Assembly: GCF_017876115.1 (NCBI RefSeq)
Contig: NZ_JAGINO010000004.1
Span: 186,001 to 250,000 of the forward strand
DNA from: Azospirillum picis
Lineage (GTDB): Bacteria; Pseudomonadota; Alphaproteobacteria; Azospirillales; Azospirillaceae
Reading direction: 5' to 3'
Length of the DNA stretch: 64,000 bases
Within the stretch, counting starts at the first letter, position 1; each line of letters starts with the position of its first letter. The position numbers and the translations under genes are program-made. The notes under the pieces were generated by a model, which worked only from the letters and a program-made list of their open reading frames with translations, was not told where the DNA came from and did no database searches. Positions 54,204 to 62,676 of the stretch are shown here, piece after piece.

Positions 54204-55411
54204 GGCGTCTTCTTCCCTCGGGTCTTGCAGGGCGTTTCCGGCTGGTCGTAGCCGAGCGTGTCCAATTCTGTGCGGGGGTGCAGGAAACCGTCCTGGGGCG
54301 ACACCGAGACGACCGAACGGTCGGCCGCCAGCAGCACCGGCTGGCGGAGCTGCCCGTCCCAGGCGCGCAGGCTCAATGGCGCCCCCCGGAAGGCGGACAT
54401 CGTGAAGTCAGGCGCTTGGATGGCGGCGATCAGGCGGTCCGGATCGGCTTGGTGGCTGCGGGCCGCCGCCTCGCCGATGACGCGCACGGCGGTCCAGTCA
54501 TTGTGGTCGCGGGGCGTCATCTGCCGCTTTGCCGCCGCCTTGAAGCGCGACTGGAGTTGGGCGGCACCCCACTGCTCATGGGTGCGGTGCCAGACGGTGG
54601 GAACGAGGCCCTGGGTGCCGGCAACCGGCCGTGGATCGGCGGTGCGGTATGAGAGATAGTCGCCGAACTCTCCCACTTCGTCGGCGACGACCAGCACGTC
54701 GTAGCCTTTGGTCTGGGTGAAGACCGGAATCTCCGCTTCGGCCGTGCGGTTGACGTCGCTGTCGGCGGTCCACTCCTTCTCCGCGACGATCTGGGCCCCG
54801 AAGCGCTTGGCGGCGCGTCGGACGGCCTCGGCGTAGAGCTTGTCCTCCGGGCGCCGGCCGGTGACCAGGAACCAGCGCGACCAGCGCTTCTTCACCAGAT
54901 ACTGGCCCAGCGCGTCGGCCAGCATGGCGCGGCTCGGCGCGACGTGCAGCAGGTTGGTCGCGCAGGAGGCACCGCGCAGGGAATCGTCCGGCGCCGTGGC
55001 GTTCAGCAGCAGGAGGTTGGCCGCCTCGGGCAATCGCGCCAGGGCCTCGACCGTCGCGCCCGGCGCGTCGATGACGATGAAGCGGGCGCCGCGGCCTGCC
55101 AGTTCGCGCAGGGCCACCGCCGCGTCGCCGTCCGGCGCCACAGTCACCGGATCCAGGAGGAAGGACTGGCTCAGGAACTTGCCGGTGGTGTTGTTGTCGG
55201 TGATGGCGAGCATCGCCCCCGCGAGCCCATCGTCGTTTGCCGGCACGTCGGGATCGGCGACCGATGCCGGCGGCTCGGGCGTCTGCGACAGCAGGCCGAT
55301 GCGGATCTCCTGCGCCGCATGGGCGGCGGGTGCGACAGCCACGAGCATGATTGCGAGCGCCGTCCGGGAAACGGTGCGGAACAGGAAGGGCAGGCGGCGC
55401 TGGATCATCAT
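54200..55411 (-). CDS. Periplasmic substrate-binding protein of the PQQ-linked ABC transporter
   Basis: A 403-residue type-1 periplasmic binding-fold protein. It starts with a signal peptide (ALAIMLVAVAPAAHA) and RIGLLSQTPEPPASVADPDVP; NDDGLAGAMLAITDNNTTGKFL is typical of this group. First gene of the four-gene minus-strand operon and divergent from the quinoprotein accessory genes. In relatives this set is required for lanthanide-dependent alcohol oxidation. Acidic residues for a metal are plentiful, but the site cannot be assigned by eye. Confidence 0.88.
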   Translation of the reverse strand: MMIQRRLPFLFRTVSRTALAIMLVAVAPAAHAAQEIRIGLLSQTPEPPASVADPDVPANDDGLAGAMLAITDNNTTGKFLSQSFLLDPVTVAPDGDAAVALRELAGRGARFIVIDAPGATVEALARLPEAANLLLLNATAPDDSLRGASCATNLLHVAPSRAMLADALGQYLVKKRWSRWFLVTGRRPEDKLYAEAVRRAAKRFGAQIVAEKEWTADSDVNRTAEAEIPVFTQTKGYDVLVVADEVGEFGDYLSYRTADPRPVAGTQGLVPTVWHRTHEQWGAAQLQSRFKAAAKRQMTPRDHNDWTAVRVIGEAAARSHQADPDRLIAAIQAPDFTMSAFRGAPLSLRAWDGQLRQPVLLAADRSVVSVSPQDGFLHPRTELDTLGYDQPETPCKTRGKKTP

Positions 55412-55528
55412 ACCCGTCGGGCGGCAAACAATTGGGTTTCCACCCTATCTGCCGCCACCGATACCTGAAATGCGACTATGGAAGGATGGACAGGACGGGC
55501 GGCACCGGCGGCAGGCCTCTTGTACGAA

Positions 55529-55540
55529 AGTCCAATTATT
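55529..55540 (+). promoter_or_regulatory. Shared 12-mer, site 1
   Basis: AGTCCAATTATT in the 193-base divergent promoter region. The identical 12-mer lies upstream of the PedF gene (60432-60443). It is a candidate binding site for a regulator common to both units. Confidence 0.4.
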
Positions 55541-55541
55541 G

Positions 55542-55558
55542 GCGTTGCGGAGCAACGC
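55542..55558. promoter_or_regulatory. Perfect 7-3-7 palindrome
   Basis: GCGTTGC-GGA-GCAACGC lies directly after shared 12-mer site 1 and 47 bases before the 55605 start. It could be an operator or a leader hairpin. Confidence 0.45.
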
Positions 55559-55604
55559 TATCCTGGCCGCCCGCTGGAGATCAGCCCCCATTCCCGGACC
55601 TCCG

Positions 55605-56468
55605 ATGGCCGTCCTCACCCGCCGTGGCCTTCTCGCCGGCTTGGCCGCCGGAACCTTCCCGCTGGCGCTGCCAGTCCGTCGGGCTGCCGCCCGCCCCTTG
55701 GACGAGGTGATGGAGCGCGGCCGGCTTCGGGTCGCCGTCTACCGGGACTTCCCGCCTTTTTCCTTTCGCCGCGACGGCCGGCTGGTCGGCATCGACGTCG
55801 ACCTTGCCGGGGCCATCGCCGGCAGGCTCGGGGTGAAGCTCGACTGCTACGAGCAAATTCCCGGCGAGACGGTGTCCGATGACCTGCGCGTCGCGGTCTG
55901 GCGCGGGAGCCTGTTCGGCGGCGAACTGGCGGACGTGATGATGCACATTCCCTACGACAAGCGCTTCGGCCTGATGAACCCGGAGGCGGTCCTGTTCGCG
56001 CCATATCACCACGAGGTGTTCGCCCTGGCCCGCGACCCGCAACGGGTGCGCCAAGCGATGCTGGCGACCCTGCCGGACGAGCCGATCGCGGTGGAGGTCG
56101 ACAGCGTCCCGGACTTTTTCCTGTTGGGGATGCAGGGCGGCCGCCTGCGCAGCCGCATCATCCATTGCCCGACGCCGGAAGCGGCGATCGAGAAGCTGAC
56201 TGCGGGGGAGGCCGCCGCCGTGTTGGCGCCGCTCAGCCAGATGCAGGCGGCGCTCGGCCCGCGGACGGCCGACTTCCCGGTCACGACGGTCGCCCTGCCG
56301 GGGATGATGACGTCCGACTGGAACATCGGCATGGCGACCAAGGAAAACTCCCGCGACCTCGCCTACGCCATCGGGGACGCGGTGACGGCGTTGACCGACG
56401 ATGGCAGCCTTGCCGCGATCTTCGCCCAGTATGGCGCCACCCACACGCCGCCGCCGCTGGTGGAGTAG
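55605..56468 (+). CDS. Quinoprotein-dehydrogenase-associated periplasmic binding protein (MoxJ-like)
   Basis: A 287-residue SBP_bac_3-type protein. The N-terminus is a Tat-like signal (TRRGLLAGLAAGTFPLALP), followed by GRLRVAVYRDFPPFSFRRDGRLVGIDVDLA, typical of solute-binding family 3 and of the MoxJ group. In methylotrophs MoxJ binds the dehydrogenase and assists its maturation. Here it starts the plus-strand accessory unit, 54 bases before the SoxYZ-like gene. Confidence 0.85.
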   Translation: MAVLTRRGLLAGLAAGTFPLALPVRRAAARPLDEVMERGRLRVAVYRDFPPFSFRRDGRLVGIDVDLAGAIAGRLGVKLDCYEQIPGETVSDDLRVAVWRGSLFGGELADVMMHIPYDKRFGLMNPEAVLFAPYHHEVFALARDPQRVRQAMLATLPDEPIAVEVDSVPDFFLLGMQGGRLRSRIIHCPTPEAAIEKLTAGEAAAVLAPLSQMQAALGPRTADFPVTTVALPGMMTSDWNIGMATKENSRDLAYAIGDAVTALTDDGSLAAIFAQYGATHTPPPLVE

Positions 56469-56522
56469 GCGGCGTCCGCCGTTTCCATCCTGTCGCCGGA
56501 GTAACCGTTGGAGGTGAGTGCG

Positions 56523-57377
56523 ATGCGCATGGCGCTTCTCGTTGCCGGCATGGTCGGCACCCTGCCCCTTGGCGTGCCGGCCGTGGCGGCACCGGTTCCC
56601 CGGCAGGCCGATCCGCTCGGCTCGGTGATGTGGGAGGCCGTGCGCGACCAGTATTTCGGCGACGCTCCGGTCGTCTTCGACGATGCGGTGCGGGTGATCG
56701 CTCCCGCTGCGGCGGAGGATACCCGTGCGGTGCCGCTGGCGGTGGATGCGACGGCGCTCGACGGCGTCGTCGAAATGCTTGCCATCGCCGACCTCAACCC
56801 TTTTCCGCTGGTGCTGCGCTATCACCCGGGCACCTCGGCGCCGGCCTTCGCCACCCGCATCAAGGTGCAGCAGGCCACCGCCGTACGCGGGGCCGCGCGG
56901 ACCGCCGATGGGGTGTGGCACGTCTCCGGCATGCTGGTCGATGCCGCAGGCGGCGGTTGCAGCGCTCCGCCCGTTTCCTACGCACAGAAAGATTGGGCCG
57001 ACCATGTCGGCGAGGTGCAGGCGCGGCTGTGGCCCGCCGGGCAGGATGGCATCGCCCGCTTGCGCATGCGCATCCGTCATCCCAACGACACCGGGCTCGT
57101 CGACGGCATTCCCGCCTATTTCATCGAAACGCTCAGCGTCCGCGCCGAGACGGCTGGCGGCACGCCGGAGCTCGCGCGCATCGACAGTCTGGAGCCGGTG
57201 TCGGAGAATCCGGTCTATACGCTGGACGTCCGTCCACCTCCGGGCGCCACGGCGCTGATCCTGCACGGCCGCGACAACCAGGGCGGCGAGATCCGCGCCA
57301 CCATCCCGATGCCGCCCACCGGCGCACAACCGGCGATGTCGCGGATGCGCGACCCTCGGAGGAGCATCGGGCAATGA
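56523..57377 (+). CDS. SoxYZ-like carrier, quinoprotein-associated
   Basis: A 284-residue secreted fusion of SoxY-like and SoxZ-like modules. The signal peptide is in the first 22 residues. The SoxY carrier Cys is in GGGCSAPP (C146), and the SoxZ-like half (ARLRMRIRHPNDTGL) follows. In sulfur oxidation SoxYZ carries substrate on this Cys. The quinoprotein version is part of an undetermined relay with the metallohydrolase next to it. The start has GGAGGTGA. It overlaps the next gene by 4 bases. Confidence 0.88.
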   Translation: MRMALLVAGMVGTLPLGVPAVAAPVPRQADPLGSVMWEAVRDQYFGDAPVVFDDAVRVIAPAAAEDTRAVPLAVDATALDGVVEMLAIADLNPFPLVLRYHPGTSAPAFATRIKVQQATAVRGAARTADGVWHVSGMLVDAAGGGCSAPPVSYAQKDWADHVGEVQARLWPAGQDGIARLRMRIRHPNDTGLVDGIPAYFIETLSVRAETAGGTPELARIDSLEPVSENPVYTLDVRPPPGATALILHGRDNQGGEIRATIPMPPTGAQPAMSRMRDPRRSIGQ

Positions 57378-58339
57378 GGACTCGCGGTTTGCGCCGGCTG
57401 GCATTGCCCATGTGCCTGGCAGCCCTGCTGTGCTGCGGTCCGGCGGGGGCGGGGGCAGAAACGGCCGGCCCTCTGACCTACGGTCTGACGCCGAAGCAGG
57501 TGGCGTCAGACACCTATGTCTTCGAAGGTTCGACCAAGCATTTCACCCGCGCCAACGGCGGCAACATCCTGAACTCCGGCTTCATCGTCACGGCCGACGG
57601 GGTGATCGTCATCCAGACCGGCCCGTCGCGTCGCTATGGCGAGGAGATGCGGGCCGCCATCCGCCGGATCACCGCCAAGCCGATCCGCAAGGTCTTTGTC
57701 AGCAACCTTCACCCCGATTATTGGCTGGGAAACCAGGCGTACAGGGACGTGCCCATCGCCGCCCTGCCCGGCACGATCGCCGGGATCGAAGAGGAGGGGA
57801 AGGGCATCGCCGACAACATGTACAGGCTGGTCGGCGACTGGATGCGTGGCACCGAGGTGACGCTGCCGACCGAGCCAGTCCATGGCTCGACCGTCAGGTT
57901 CGGCGACCATGTGCTGCGGCTGATCCCGCTGCACGGCCATACCGCTGCCGACCTGATGATCCTGGACGAGACCACCGGCGTGCTGTTCACCGGCGGCGTC
58001 GTCTTCTGCGGCCGCACTCCCACCACGCCGCACGCCACGATCGCCGACTGGCTGTCGGAATTGGACGAGGTCGACCGGCTGGACATCCGGTTGCTGGTGC
58101 CGAACCACGGCCACGTCCGAGCCGACAAGGCGTGCGTCGCCCAGACCCGCGACTGGTTGACCTGGCTGGACGGTGCGTTGCGGCATGCCGCGGACTCCGG
58201 GCTCGACATGGCGGAGGCACTGGAGTTGCCGATCCCCGAGCGCTTCGCCGGACTCGACGTGCTGCGTGAGGAGTACAGGCGCTCCGTCGCCCATCTGTGG
58301 CCGGCGATCGAGCGCGAGCTTCTGCCCCGCGTGGAGTGA
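57374..58339 (+). CDS. Quinoprotein relay metallohydrolase-like protein, degenerate metal site
   Basis: A 321-residue metallo-beta-lactamase-fold protein with a signal peptide (LPMCLAALLCCGPAGAGA). It belongs to the SoxH-related metallohydrolase group of quinoprotein clusters. The usual HxHxDH is N111-L-H113-P-D115-Y116. The second-site Asp (FTGD) is Gly (FTGG, G208). H189 (GHT) and H245 (PNHGH) are kept. At least three ligand positions are therefore changed, so hydrolase activity is doubtful. It is coupled by overlap to the SoxYZ-like carrier. Confidence 0.8.
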   Translation: MRTRGLRRLALPMCLAALLCCGPAGAGAETAGPLTYGLTPKQVASDTYVFEGSTKHFTRANGGNILNSGFIVTADGVIVIQTGPSRRYGEEMRAAIRRITAKPIRKVFVSNLHPDYWLGNQAYRDVPIAALPGTIAGIEEEGKGIADNMYRLVGDWMRGTEVTLPTEPVHGSTVRFGDHVLRLIPLHGHTAADLMILDETTGVLFTGGVVFCGRTPTTPHATIADWLSELDEVDRLDIRLLVPNHGHVRADKACVAQTRDWLTWLDGALRHAADSGLDMAEALELPIPERFAGLDVLREEYRRSVAHLWPAIERELLPRVE

Positions 58340-58558
58340 GGGCGCCGGCCGCGGACGGCGGCTGCTACTATCCGACAATTTACCCGACGAACCGTCCGCT
58401 TACACTGCCGATATCGTGAAGCGACGCGGCCCCTCCGGCCGCCAACCGTTCAAAGCCGCCCCCGATCCGCCCCATCGCCGGACCCGCATGTCCGGCGGCA
58501 ACGGGTGGGCCTTGCCAGGGCGGTGCCGTCATCATCAGTCTTGGGAGGCAACCGCATC

Positions 58559-60325
58559 ATGAAGCGTCTGGTTTCAACCTTCGCCCTTGCCGCCGCCCTG
58601 GCCGGCTTCGGTGCGACCGGCGTCATGGCCGCCGGAACGGGCGCCGGCCCGACCGACGAGGATCTGCTGAAGAGCGCCGGCAACACCGAATCCGTGCTGA
58701 CATATGGCCTCGGGCCCCAGGCCCAGCGCTTCAGCCCGCTGACCGACCTCGACACCGACAGCGTGAAGAAGCTGGTGCCGGTCTGGTCCTTCTCCTTCGG
58801 CGGCGAAAAGCAGCGCGGCCAGGAATCCCAGCCGATCGTCTATGACGGCACCATCTACGTCACCGGGTCCTATTCCCGCCTCTACGCCGTCGACGCCCAC
58901 ACCGGCGAGAAGAAGTGGGAGTACAATCACCGCTTGCCCGACGGCATCATGCCCTGCTGCGACGTGGTGAACCGCGGGGCGGCCATCTACAAGGACAAGA
59001 TCTATTTCGCGACGCTCGACGCCCGCCTGGTGGCGCTGAACCGCGAAACCGGCAAGGTGGTGTGGAACAAGAAGCTCGCCGACTACCAGGCCGGCTATTC
59101 CAACACCGCCGCCCCGCTGATCGTCGACGGCAAGATCATCACCGGCAACTCCGGCGGCGAGTTCGGCATCATCGGCATGGTCGAGGCCCGCGACGCCGAG
59201 ACCGGCGAGCTGATCTGGCAGCGCCCGACCATCGAGGGCAATGTCGGTACGCTGAAGGGCAAGGACTCGACCATGACCGGCAAGCTGAACGCCAGTTGGC
59301 CGGGCGACATGAACAAGACCGGCGGCGGCGCTACCTGGCTGGGCGGTACCTACGACCCGGAAACCAAGACGCTGTTCTTCGGCACCGGCAACCCGGCGCC
59401 GTGGAACTCGCACCTTCGGCCCGGCGACAACCTCTACACATCCTCGACCCTGGCCATCAATCCCGACGACGGCGAGATCAAGTGGCACTACCAGACCACG
59501 CCGCATGACGGTTGGGACTTCGACGGCGTGAACGAGTTCGTGTCCTTCGACCTGAAGAAGGACGGCAAGGTCATCAAGGCGGGCGGCAAGGCCGACCGCA
59601 ACGGCTTCTTCTACGTCATCGACCGGACCAATGGAAAGCTGATCAACGCCTCGCCCTTCGTCAGCAAGATCACCTGGGCCAAGGGCATCGACGTCGAGAG
59701 CGGCCGGCCGATCTATGTCGACGAGAACCGCCCGGGTGCTCCGGCCACCGGTGGGGAGCACGACGCCAAGGGCACCTCGGTCTTTTCCGCCCCGGCCTTC
59801 CTGGGGGCGAAGAACTGGATGCCGATGGCGTACAACCCGCAGACCGAGTTGTTCTACGTCCCGGCGAACGAGTGGGGCATGGATATCTGGAACGAGCCGA
59901 TCACCTACAAGAAGGGGGCGGCCTATCTCGGCGCAGGCTTCACCATCAAGCCGCTCTATGACGACTATATCGGCGCCCTGCGCGCTGTGGACCCGAAGAC
60001 CGGCAAGATCGTGTGGGAATACAAGAACGGCGCTCCGCTGTGGGGCGGCGTGCTGACCACTGCCGGCAACCTGGTCTTCACCGGCACGCCGGAAGGATAC
60101 CTCAAGGCATTCGATGCCAAGACCGGCAAGGAATTGTGGAAGTTCCAGACCGGTTCGGGCGTGGTCGGCAGCCCGGTCACCTGGAAGATGGACGGCGAGC
60201 AGTATGTCGCCGTGGTATCGGGCTGGGGTGGTGCCGTTCCGCTGTGGGGCGGCGATGTCGCGAAGAAGGTCAAGGACATCAACCAGGGCGGTTCGCTCTG
60301 GGTCTTCAAGCTGCCGAAGGCCTGA
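58559..60325 (+). CDS. PQQ-dependent alcohol dehydrogenase, lanthanide-type (ExaF/PedH-like)
   Basis: A 588-residue quinoprotein. The signal peptide is [17 protein letters not shown]. Eight tryptophan-docking propeller blades follow, with the adjacent-Cys disulfide CC at 133-134 (MPCCDVV) over PQQ. The catalytic Asp is D320 in GWDFDGVNE. Two residues on is a second Asp (D322), which in XoxF, ExaF and PedH coordinates a lanthanide; calcium enzymes have Ser or Ala there (for example WDFSG in ExaA). It is therefore predicted to use La-Sm rather than Ca. It oxidises ethanol and other alcohols in the periplasm, passing electrons to cytochrome c550. GGGAGG precedes the start. Confidence 0.92.
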   Translation: MKRLVSTFALAAALAGFGATGVMAAGTGAGPTDEDLLKSAGNTESVLTYGLGPQAQRFSPLTDLDTDSVKKLVPVWSFSFGGEKQRGQESQPIVYDGTIYVTGSYSRLYAVDAHTGEKKWEYNHRLPDGIMPCCDVVNRGAAIYKDKIYFATLDARLVALNRETGKVVWNKKLADYQAGYSNTAAPLIVDGKIITGNSGGEFGIIGMVEARDAETGELIWQRPTIEGNVGTLKGKDSTMTGKLNASWPGDMNKTGGGATWLGGTYDPETKTLFFGTGNPAPWNSHLRPGDNLYTSSTLAINPDDGEIKWHYQTTPHDGWDFDGVNEFVSFDLKKDGKVIKAGGKADRNGFFYVIDRTNGKLINASPFVSKITWAKGIDVESGRPIYVDENRPGAPATGGEHDAKGTSVFSAPAFLGAKNWMPMAYNPQTELFYVPANEWGMDIWNEPITYKKGAAYLGAGFTIKPLYDDYIGALRAVDPKTGKIVWEYKNGAPLWGGVLTTAGNLVFTGTPEGYLKAFDAKTGKELWKFQTGSGVVGSPVTWKMDGEQYVAVVSGWGGAVPLWGGDVAKKVKDINQGGSLWVFKLPKA

Positions 60326-60350
60326 CCGGAGAGGAGTGCAGTGTGGAATT

Positions 60351-60374
60351 GCGGGCCGGAGTGATCCGGCCCGC
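60351..60374 (+). terminator. Strong hairpin after the quinoprotein gene
   Basis: Perfect 10-bp arms GCGGGCCGGA and TCCGGCCCGC with loop GTGA, 25 bases after the stop. It is followed by CGAACTCTT rather than a clean T run. Confidence 0.65.
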
Positions 60375-60431
60375 GAACTCTTGCGATTACTATTTGTGTT
60401 TTCCGCTTTCCGATTTTGTTTGTCCTACCAT

Positions 60432-60443
60432 AGTCCAATTATT
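60432..60443 (+). promoter_or_regulatory. Shared 12-mer, site 2, PedF promoter region
   Basis: AGTCCAATTATT, identical to 55529-55540. It lies in the AT-rich stretch 60375-60450 between the terminator hairpin and the PedF start. Confidence 0.4.
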
Positions 60444-60524
60444 CTGAAGTCACTCTGGTGATACTGTCTGTACATGCGAAACAATCGCCACAGGGCGATC
60501 AGATACAGAGGGAACGTCCAACCC

Positions 60525-60953
60525 ATGAACACACGGAAAATCCGAACTCTCGCCGCTGTTGGTCTGTTGGGTGCGCTCGCCGTTCCCGGTCTCGTCTATG
60601 CCCACGGCGACGTCGTCCCGCAGCCGGTGGACACCAGTGGGCTGGAGAAGCTGGGAGAGGCTTGGCGGGACAGCAATCCCTACCGCGGCAACCCACGGGC
60701 GATCGAGATCGGCGCTTCCGCCTTCAACCAGAACTGCGCGCGCTGTCATGGCCTGGGTGCGGTATCCGGCGGCATCGCCCCCGACCTGCGCTATCTGGAG
60801 AAGGGCGATGCCGGCGACGAGTGGTTCAAGGAGCGCGTCACCAACGGCTCGATCCGCAACGGCGTGACCTACATGCCGAAATTCGGCGAGGCGCTTGGTC
60901 AGGAGGCGCTGTGGTCCATCCGGTCCTGGCTGGAAACCGTGCACGAAGAGTGA
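60525..60953 (+). CDS. pedF: Cytochrome c-550 PedF
   Basis: A 142-residue periplasmic cytochrome c with a signal peptide ending at LVYA-HGDVVPQPVD. The haem motif is CARCH at residues 71-75 and the likely axial Met is M117 (YMPKFG). It takes electrons from the quinoprotein dehydrogenase to the terminal oxidase. The HGDVVPQPVDT start after the signal is characteristic of this group. It has its own AT-rich promoter region after the dehydrogenase terminator. Confidence 0.9.
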   Translation: MNTRKIRTLAAVGLLGALAVPGLVYAHGDVVPQPVDTSGLEKLGEAWRDSNPYRGNPRAIEIGASAFNQNCARCHGLGAVSGGIAPDLRYLEKGDAGDEWFKERVTNGSIRNGVTYMPKFGEALGQEALWSIRSWLETVHEE

Positions 60954-60997
60954 TCACCGTTTCTCACCGCATTTTTTCCGACCAAAGGTGCAGGCCA

Positions 60998-61468
60998 ATG
61001 CTTCACAAGAGACTTTCCGTCGTCGCCGCCGCGGCCCTGCTGGCCGCCTCCGCCGTCTCCCCGGCTGCTGTCGCTGCCGATCACGCCTCCTCCGACCAGG
61101 CAAAAACCCTGGTCGCCGACGCCGTCGCCTACCTGAAGGCGAAAGGGCCGGACGAAGCCACCAAGGCATTCCAGGACCCGAAGGGCAACTTTCGCCGCGG
61201 TGAGCTGTATGTCTTCGTCTTCGACACCAACGGGCGCTATGTCGCCTCCGGCGCCAACCCTCGGCTGGCCGGCTCCGACGCCGCCAACCTGAAGGACGCC
61301 GAGGGCAAGCCGATCGTCCAGGCGATGATCACCGAAACCCGGGAGAAGCCCGATGCCGTCATCGACTATGTCTGGCTGAACCGCCAGACCAACAAGGTCG
61401 AACACAAGCACTCCTATGTGACGCGCGACGGCAACTACATCGTGGGGGCAGGGACCTACGACGACTGA
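60998..61468 (+). CDS. Periplasmic single-Cache domain protein
   Basis: A 156-residue protein with a signal peptide (LSVVAAAALLAASAVSPAAVAA) and one sCache_2-like domain (AVAYLKAKGPDEATKAFQDPKGNFRRGELYVFVFDTNG, then YVWLNRQTNKVEHKHSYV and VGAGTYDD). It has no signalling domain, so it is a soluble ligand-binding protein. AAAGG precedes the ATG. It lies 44 bases after pedF and is probably co-transcribed. It may sense or buffer a metabolite of alcohol oxidation (inference). Confidence 0.85.
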   Translation: MLHKRLSVVAAAALLAASAVSPAAVAADHASSDQAKTLVADAVAYLKAKGPDEATKAFQDPKGNFRRGELYVFVFDTNGRYVASGANPRLAGSDAANLKDAEGKPIVQAMITETREKPDAVIDYVWLNRQTNKVEHKHSYVTRDGNYIVGAGTYDD

Positions 61469-61568
61469 CGTTTTACCGACGAGAGGGGCGCTCCTTCCGC
61501 TCCGTGCATCGGCGGGGAAGGGAAGGGAGATGCGGCGGCGGTCGACTCTCCCTTCATTGATGCTCCCT

Positions 61569-61592
61569 CATTGTTTGATATACAAACCAATG
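61569..61592. promoter_or_regulatory. Imperfect inverted repeat upstream of the ABC transporter
   Basis: CATTG...CAATG with an inner TTTG-ATATA-CAAA lies 47 bases before the binding-protein start, in a locally AT-rich stretch. It is a candidate operator or promoter core. Confidence 0.4.
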
Positions 61593-61638
61593 ACCCGCCC
61601 CTAAGCTGCGTGAGGCTCCGGGAGTGGGGGAGACGTCC

Positions 61639-62673
61639 ATGACGGCAGGCTGTACGAGACGCGCACTGCTGCTCAGCTCCGGAGCATTGGCAGCAGCGAT
61701 GGCGACGGCAACGGGACGCCGTTCCGCCATGGCCGCCTCGCAGACGGTCGCAACAAGGCCGGCCATACGGGCCGGTGTGCTGAAATTCGGCACCGTAAGC
61801 TGGGAACTCGACACCGTACGCGCGAACCGCTTCGACGAAGAGGCCGGGATCGCGCTGCAGCTCACGGAACTGGCCGGCAATCAGGCGACCCAGGTCGCGT
61901 TGCAGGCCGGTGCGGTCGACGTGATCGTATCGGACTGGCTGTGGGTGTCGCGCATGCGGTCGCAGGGGGAGGCGCTGTCCTTCATCCCCTATTCGACGGC
62001 GTTGGGTGCGCTGGTGGTGCCGGCCGGCTCCGGCATATCCGGCATTGCCGACCTGCGCGGCAGGCGCATCGGTGTCGCCGGCAGTCCGCTCGACAAGAGT
62101 TGGCTGCTGCTGCGTGCGCTGTCCGCCGACCGCTACGGCTTGGCGCTCGACCGCGATGCCGTTCCGGTCTTCGCGGCGCCGCCACTGTTGAACGGCAAGC
62201 TCATCGATGGAGAACTGGACGCGGTGCTGACCTACTGGCCCTTCGCGGCACGGCTGGAGGCCCAGGGCCAGCGCGTGCTGATGACGGTGTCCGGGATGCT
62301 GGAGGCGCTGGGTCAGGCGGCGTCGGTGCCGTCCGTCGGCTATGTCTTCAAGGAGCAATGGGCGCGGGCAAACCCGGCGGCCCTGGCCGGCTTCCAGGCG
62401 GCGGTCGCCCAAGCGCGGACGTTGTTGGCCGGAACCGGCGCCGCATCGGACGCTGCCTGGAACCGCCTCGCTCCGATAATGAAGGCGGAAGATGACGCGA
62501 CCTTCCGGACGTTGCGCGACCGTTTCCGCGACGGCATCCCCCGGCGATGGGGAGAGGCGGAGCGTGAGGGGGCGGCGAAGCTCTATTCGCTGCTCGCGTC
62601 GCTCGGCGGTCGGGAACTCGTCGGTGACGGCCGGACACTGGCTCCCGGAACCTTCTGGACCGGCGCGGAGTAG
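61639..62673 (+). CDS. ABC transporter substrate-binding protein (SsuA/NrtA-type)
   Basis: A 344-residue periplasmic binding protein with a Tat-like signal (TRRALLLSSGALAAAM). The rest is of the NMT1/SsuA-like family: LKFGTVSWELDTVRANRFDEEAGIAL and the ISGIADLRGRRIGVAGSPLDKSW region. The ligand could be a sulfonate, nitrate or pyrimidine precursor, or one specific to alcohol metabolism. The ATG at 61639 follows GGGGGAGA; a GTG five codons upstream is possible. It lies 170 bases after the Cache gene, with its own promoter region. Confidence 0.85.
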   Translation: MTAGCTRRALLLSSGALAAAMATATGRRSAMAASQTVATRPAIRAGVLKFGTVSWELDTVRANRFDEEAGIALQLTELAGNQATQVALQAGAVDVIVSDWLWVSRMRSQGEALSFIPYSTALGALVVPAGSGISGIADLRGRRIGVAGSPLDKSWLLLRALSADRYGLALDRDAVPVFAAPPLLNGKLIDGELDAVLTYWPFAARLEAQGQRVLMTVSGMLEALGQAASVPSVGYVFKEQWARANPAALAGFQAAVAQARTLLAGTGAASDAAWNRLAPIMKAEDDATFRTLRDRFRDGIPRRWGEAEREGAAKLYSLLASLGGRELVGDGRTLAPGTFWTGAE

Positions 62674-62676
62674 CCG

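Noticed and set aside
58340..58558. Sigma-54 promoter (TGGCAC-N5-TTGCA) before the quinoprotein gene
   Set aside because: Sought because Azospirillum exa genes can be sigma-54 dependent. No -24/-12 pair with good match was found in this 219-base gap or in the divergent region.
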